From the NCBI GenBank assembly GCA_964418565.1, contig CAYQMB010000030.1, positions 1 to 27,163 on the forward strand: a DNA stretch of 27,163 nucleotides, read 5' to 3'. The notes under the pieces are model-generated. The model was not told the origin of the DNA. It worked only from the letters and a program-made list of their open reading frames with translations, and ran no database searches. The translations under genes were made by a program, and so were the position numbers. This DNA comes from JAQIBY01 sp964418565. GTDB lineage: Bacteria; Bacteroidota; Bacteroidia; Bacteroidales; ML635J-15. Shown in pieces: positions 23,532 through 27,163 of this stretch. The stretch's first letter is position 1, and every line of letters begins with the position of its first letter.

Positions 23532-25973
23532 ATGATTTATCCGGAGAATTTTGAACGTAAAACGGGGTTTGATAAACTCAGACAAAGTCTGAAAAATCAG
23601 TGTCAGAGTGATGCCGGTATACGCCGTGTGAACAACATGCACTTTATGACTGAGGCTGAACCTGTGAAACGGGAACTGGATTTCACCGAGGAACTCAAAC
23701 AAAGCATATTGTTTCATGAGAGCTTTCCGTTTACCGGCTTTCCGGATATCAAACCGGCCTTACTGCAACTTGAAAACGAAGAATCCGTTCTCAGCGAGGA
23801 GAGTTTTCATAACATACACCTTATTTTACAGCAGATTTCTGCCATAAAGCGGTACAGTGGCAAGCTTTCAGCCGATAAATTCCCTCATCTCAGAACGCTG
23901 ATCGACAGAATTGCCTATCCCGACTTTGTGCGCAACGAAATCCGGCGGGTTTTTACCAGCAAAGGCAGCATAAAAGCATCGGCAAGTAAGGAACTGGAAG
24001 CTCTGGTGAAAGAAGAGTCCGGCATAGACCAGAAAATCACGGGCGAGCTGGAACACGTGATGAAACAGGCCATACGTGAAGGCTGGTGTGAAAGCGATAC
24101 GTCCATCGCTATCATTGACGGCTACCGGGCTGTTCCGTTAAATGCCGTGCACAAGCGTAAACTCAAAGGCATCATTGTAGGCGAATCCTCTACGGGCAAA
24201 ACCGTTTACCTGGAGCCCGAACGGATATCACAGCTCAACCACCGCCTGCGCAGTCTGAAACACGAAATAGTAGCTGAGAAACAAAAAATTCTTGCCGAAC
24301 TCACCGACACCATACGCGAATACGCTCCGGACCTGCACAATTGCCTCAATGCCCTTGCCGAAATTGATTTTCAGCGGGCCAAAGCAAAACTGGCACTGGA
24401 GCTGCAATGCATCCGTCCCGGGATAGCGCAAAAAGACCATGTGGTATTTCATAAAGCACGGCATCCCCTGCTTGTAAAAAGCTTTAAGCAGCAGAATCGT
24501 GAGGTTATTCCATTTGACCTGGAAATCAGCGACACACATTACCTGTATGTCATTTCGGGGCCAAATGCAGGCGGAAAAACCGTCACCCTGCAGGCCACCG
24601 GTCTTATACAATACATGTTGCAATGCGGCATGCAGGCACCTGTGGGTGGTAATACGCAAACCCGCATTTACACCAGCATATTTCTGGATCTCGGCGACGA
24701 TCAGAGCATAGAAAACGACCTGAGCACCTACAGCTCCCATCTCAACAACATGAAACTCATGCTTGAAAAAGCGGATCAGGACAGTTTGATTCTGATCGAT
24801 GAGTTTGGCGGTGGCACCGAACCCGAAATGGGGGCGGCCATAGCCGAGGCCATGCTTCAGGAATTTGCCGATAATAAAGTAAACGGCATTGTCACCACAC
24901 ATTATGGGAATTTAAAGCATTTTGCCAGCAATTATCCCGGTCTGGAAAACGCTGCCATGCTGATTGACAACGAGACCATGTCACCGATGTATCAGTTACA
25001 AACAGGCATCCCGGGTTCATCATACAGCTTTGACATTGCCGAACGTAACGGCATACCTGCGGATATCATTGAGCTGGCAAAAACCAAAACCGGCAAGGAA
25101 AAATACAATTTTGACAAGCACCTTCGGCAGGTGATTAAGGATAAAAAATACTGGGAAAACCAGCGCAAAAGCATCAATCAGGAAAATAAAAAGCTGGAAG
25201 CCGAGATCAACCGTCACAAAATTGCATATCAGGCTTTTGAGCGCAAAGAAAAGAAGCTGATTGAAGCTGCTAAAGCCGAAGCAGAGCGCATCATCAGCAA
25301 AGCAAACCGGGAAGTGGAAAACACCATCCGTAAAATCAAGGAAGCACAGGCGGAAAAAGAAAAGACCAAAGCTGCCCGTGATGCATTGCAAAAGACAGAA
25401 AAGCAGATAAAACAGGACAAAGTAAAAACCAAAGAAACCGCTGAAATCAGGAACTTAAAAAACACGATAAAGCATGCTTCGCCTCGCGAAGCACCCAAAA
25501 AGGCTACTGCCGGCAAACAGGAAATCCGTGTGGGCAGCATGGTATACATCAGGCATCTTGACCAAACCGGTGAAGTGATTGACATTGGTGACAAAAATTA
25601 CGTTGTCAGTCTGGGAAACATGATGACCACGGTAGAAAAAAATAAAGTCAGGCTGGCGGAGAAGCAAAAGCAACAGGGCACGGCCAAAATGTCTGGTGGT
25701 AGTGCTTACGTGCGGAGCATGACGGATTTTCAGCACGATATTGACCTGCGTGGTAAACGGGTGGATGAATCCCTGAGTCTGCTGATTGATTTCATTGACA
25801 ATGCTGTGGTTGCAGGTGCCCGGCAGGTAAAAATCCTGCATGGCAAAGGCAGCGGCATTTTGCGGCAGGCCATTCGCGATTACCTCTCAAAACAACAGGA
25901 AGTTGAGCGCTTTGAAGATGAAGACATCCGCCATGGTGGCGATGGCATTACGGTGGTTACGTTGCGGGTGTAG
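23532..25973 (+). CDS. mutS2: MutS2 ATPase with C-terminal Smr nuclease domain
   Basis: An 813-residue cytoplasmic MutS-family ATPase lacking the mismatch-recognition domain I. The N-terminus (MIYPENFERKTGFDKLRQSL) is typical of Bacteroidota MutS2. Walker A is GPNAGGKT (343-350), the Walker B region is SLILIDEFGGGTEPE with D423 and E424, followed by the HYGNLKHFA signature. A long Lys/Glu/Ala-rich coiled coil (about 535-645) leads to a KOW-like segment (VGSMVYIRHLDQTGEVIDI) and the Smr domain (about 735-813) with DIDLRGKR and LHGKGSGILRQAI. Family members suppress homologous recombination and, in some bacteria, rescue collided ribosomes. Length fits (780-830). It is transcribed from its own promoter. 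Confidence 0.96.
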   Translation: MIYPENFERKTGFDKLRQSLKNQCQSDAGIRRVNNMHFMTEAEPVKRELDFTEELKQSILFHESFPFTGFPDIKPALLQLENEESVLSEESFHNIHLILQQISAIKRYSGKLSADKFPHLRTLIDRIAYPDFVRNEIRRVFTSKGSIKASASKELEALVKEESGIDQKITGELEHVMKQAIREGWCESDTSIAIIDGYRAVPLNAVHKRKLKGIIVGESSTGKTVYLEPERISQLNHRLRSLKHEIVAEKQKILAELTDTIREYAPDLHNCLNALAEIDFQRAKAKLALELQCIRPGIAQKDHVVFHKARHPLLVKSFKQQNREVIPFDLEISDTHYLYVISGPNAGGKTVTLQATGLIQYMLQCGMQAPVGGNTQTRIYTSIFLDLGDDQSIENDLSTYSSHLNNMKLMLEKADQDSLILIDEFGGGTEPEMGAAIAEAMLQEFADNKVNGIVTTHYGNLKHFASNYPGLENAAMLIDNETMSPMYQLQTGIPGSSYSFDIAERNGIPADIIELAKTKTGKEKYNFDKHLRQVIKDKKYWENQRKSINQENKKLEAEINRHKIAYQAFERKEKKLIEAAKAEAERIISKANREVENTIRKIKEAQAEKEKTKAARDALQKTEKQIKQDKVKTKETAEIRNLKNTIKHASPREAPKKATAGKQEIRVGSMVYIRHLDQTGEVIDIGDKNYVVSLGNMMTTVEKNKVRLAEKQKQQGTAKMSGGSAYVRSMTDFQHDIDLRGKRVDESLSLLIDFIDNAVVAGARQVKILHGKGSGILRQAIRDYLSKQQEVERFEDEDIRHGGDGITVVTLRV

Positions 25974-25990
25974 GGAGGCTGTCAATTATG

Positions 25991-26022
25991 TGCGCTCCGC
26001 TCCCCTACTTAGCGCATTTTTT
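25991..26022 (+). terminator. Terminator between mutS2 and yicC
   Basis: TGCGC (25991-25995) pairs with GCGCA (26012-26016), followed by six T residues. The yicC -7 box begins two bases later. Confidence 0.55.
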
Positions 26023-26023
26023 C

Positions 26024-26031
26024 TAACTTTG
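26024..26031 (+). promoter_or_regulatory. -7 box of yicC-gmk
   Basis: TAACTTTG, a full match, ends 19 bases before the yicC ATG. It likely drives yicC and gmk together. Confidence 0.5.
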
Positions 26032-26050
26032 CAAAAAATATATTCGCTAT

Positions 26051-26926
26051 ATGACACAATCCATGACCGGCTATCACAAGCTTAGTTTTGATTACGCCGA
26101 AAAGACCATACACATCGAAATAAAGACCCTGAATTCGAAGTACCTTGACATCAACACCCGCATCCCCAGCATTTACAGAGAAAAAGAGCTAGCCATACGG
26201 GAGCTGATTCACAAGGAATTGAAACGCGGGAAAGTAGAATACAACATTTATGTTGATATGATGCCCGGGGCACAGTCTACTGAAATAAACAAAGAGCTGT
26301 TTGCTGCCTATTACCAGCAGTTAAAGGATATCAGCACAAGCGAAGGCATCCCGATGGACAAAGACATCATGAATGTCATCAGCCGCATGCCTGACATCAT
26401 GAAACAGGAGCGTGAAGAAATTGAAGATGAAGAATGGGACACCATCCTGGCCAAAACCGGCGAAGCCATTGATCAGGTGGTAGCCTACCGTAAAGATGAA
26501 GGCGTTTCGCTGCATCAGGATGTTAAACGCTCTGTCACGGCCATTGAACAGTTGATGGAAGACCTCCTCCCCTATGAAGCAAACCGCATCGAAAACACCC
26601 GCGAGCGGCTGATGAGCAATCTGGAAAAGCTGCAGGACAAACCGGAGCTCGACCCCAACCGTTTTGAGCAGGAGCTTGTGTATTACCTTGAGAAATTTGA
26701 CATCAATGAGGAAAAGGTGCGCTTAAAGAATCATTGTCGCTATTTTGCTGAGACATTGGAAAAAGACGGTCCCGTTGGCAAAAAACTCGGGTTTATATCC
26801 CAGGAAATGGGGCGTGAAATCAACACACTTGGCTCCAAAGCCAATGATCCCGATATGCAGCGCATTGTTGTTATGATGAAAGAAGAACTGGAAAAAATCA
26901 AAGAACAGGTATTAAACACCCTATAG
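26051..26926 (+). CDS. yicC: YicC-family endoribonuclease
   Basis: A 291-residue protein of the YicC/YloC family. The N-terminal MTQSMTGYHKLSFDYAEKTIHIEIKTLNSKYLDINTRIPS block and the C-terminal DUF1732 segment (KKLGFISQEMGREINTLGSKANDPDMQRIVVMMKEELEKIKEQVLN) are both intact and typical. Members studied in other bacteria are RNA endonucleases that take part in small-RNA turnover. The first ATG (26051) is used, as homologues start at the SMTGY motif a few residues in. The stop is two bases from the gmk ATG, so the pair is one operon, an arrangement common in bacteria. Confidence 0.93.
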   Translation: MTQSMTGYHKLSFDYAEKTIHIEIKTLNSKYLDINTRIPSIYREKELAIRELIHKELKRGKVEYNIYVDMMPGAQSTEINKELFAAYYQQLKDISTSEGIPMDKDIMNVISRMPDIMKQEREEIEDEEWDTILAKTGEAIDQVVAYRKDEGVSLHQDVKRSVTAIEQLMEDLLPYEANRIENTRERLMSNLEKLQDKPELDPNRFEQELVYYLEKFDINEEKVRLKNHCRYFAETLEKDGPVGKKLGFISQEMGREINTLGSKANDPDMQRIVVMMKEELEKIKEQVLNTL

Positions 26927-26928
26927 AC

Positions 26929-27163
26929 ATGACGCAAGGCAAGCTTATCATTCTATCGGCCCCATCAGGTTCAGGAAAAACCTCCATTGTCCGCTATCTG
27001 ATGAAGCAGTTTGACAACCTGCGCTTTTCTGTTTCGGCAACCAATCGCCCAATGCGTGCCGGTGAAACCGATGGTGTGGATTACCATTTTCTGAGCACAG
27101 GCGATTTTAAGCAAAAAATACAGGAAAACAAGTTTGTAGAATGGGAAGAAGTATACAATGGCC
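26929..27163 (+). CDS. gmk: Guanylate kinase (5' part, cut by window end)
   Basis: The first 78 codons are present; the gene runs past the window. It phosphorylates GMP to GDP with ATP. The P-loop APSGSGKTS starts at about residue 11, and the GMP-binding region SVSATNRPMRAGETDGVDYHFLS follows as in all Gmk proteins, ending with KFVEWEEVYNG. The ATG at 26929 is two bases after the yicC stop. Confidence 0.95.
   Translation, partial: MTQGKLIILSAPSGSGKTSIVRYLMKQFDNLRFSVSATNRPMRAGETDGVDYHFLSTGDFKQKIQENKFVEWEEVYNG

Overview
The window looks like chromosomal DNA from a member of Bacteroidota. Several signs agree: two secreted peptidases end in type IX secretion (T9SS) type A sorting domains, lipoproteins carry acidic residues right after the lipobox cysteine, genes mostly lack Shine-Dalgarno sequences, and many genes are preceded by a TAnnTTTG box, the Bacteroidota -7 promoter element. 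No tRNA, rRNA, CRISPR array, intact insertion sequence or prophage gene was found. Genus cannot be fixed from this stretch.

Layout. 1-229: edge of a 15-base tandem repeat and a structured leader before an SRPBCC/AHSA1-type protein (230-616). 643-1290 (-): a small lipoprotein. 1291-1654: a gap that may hold a decayed coding tail. 1655-2935: glyA. 3304-6105: two tandem paralogous lipoproteins with a predicted beta-propeller. 6295-7551 (-): an AT-rich protein of four S1/OB-like repeats. 7595-14079 (-): six tightly packed or overlapping genes, transcribed as a GH3/serine-hydrolase fusion, an outer-membrane-like barrel, a CPA1 cation/proton antiporter, a SlyD-like FKBP isomerase, an acidic protein of unknown function and an MTH1187-type thiamine-binding protein. 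14080-15270: a 1.2 kb gap with a likely structured non-coding RNA. 15271-15471: xseB. 15815-22812: a gingipain-like C25 peptidase, ispE and a lysyl-endopeptidase-like serine protease. 22813-23531: a gap with an intergenic repeat and a very long hairpin. 23532 to the end: mutS2, yicC and the start of gmk.

How the parts fit. The minus-strand block mixes envelope functions (peptidoglycan recycling, an outer membrane protein, ion transport) with a chaperone. The two T9SS proteases are probably exported to the surface or medium. The housekeeping genes (glyA, xseB, ispE, mutS2, yicC, gmk) are intact and ordinary.

The least explained content is intergenic: an ORF-less unit at about 14452-14954 with a candidate promoter, a series of perfect stems (one closed by a GNRA loop) and a strong terminator; an 87-base near-perfect hairpin at 23298-23384; and a dispersed repeat family seen downstream of glyA, the lipoprotein pair and the serine protease. 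All calls come from reading the sequence; no database search was run.
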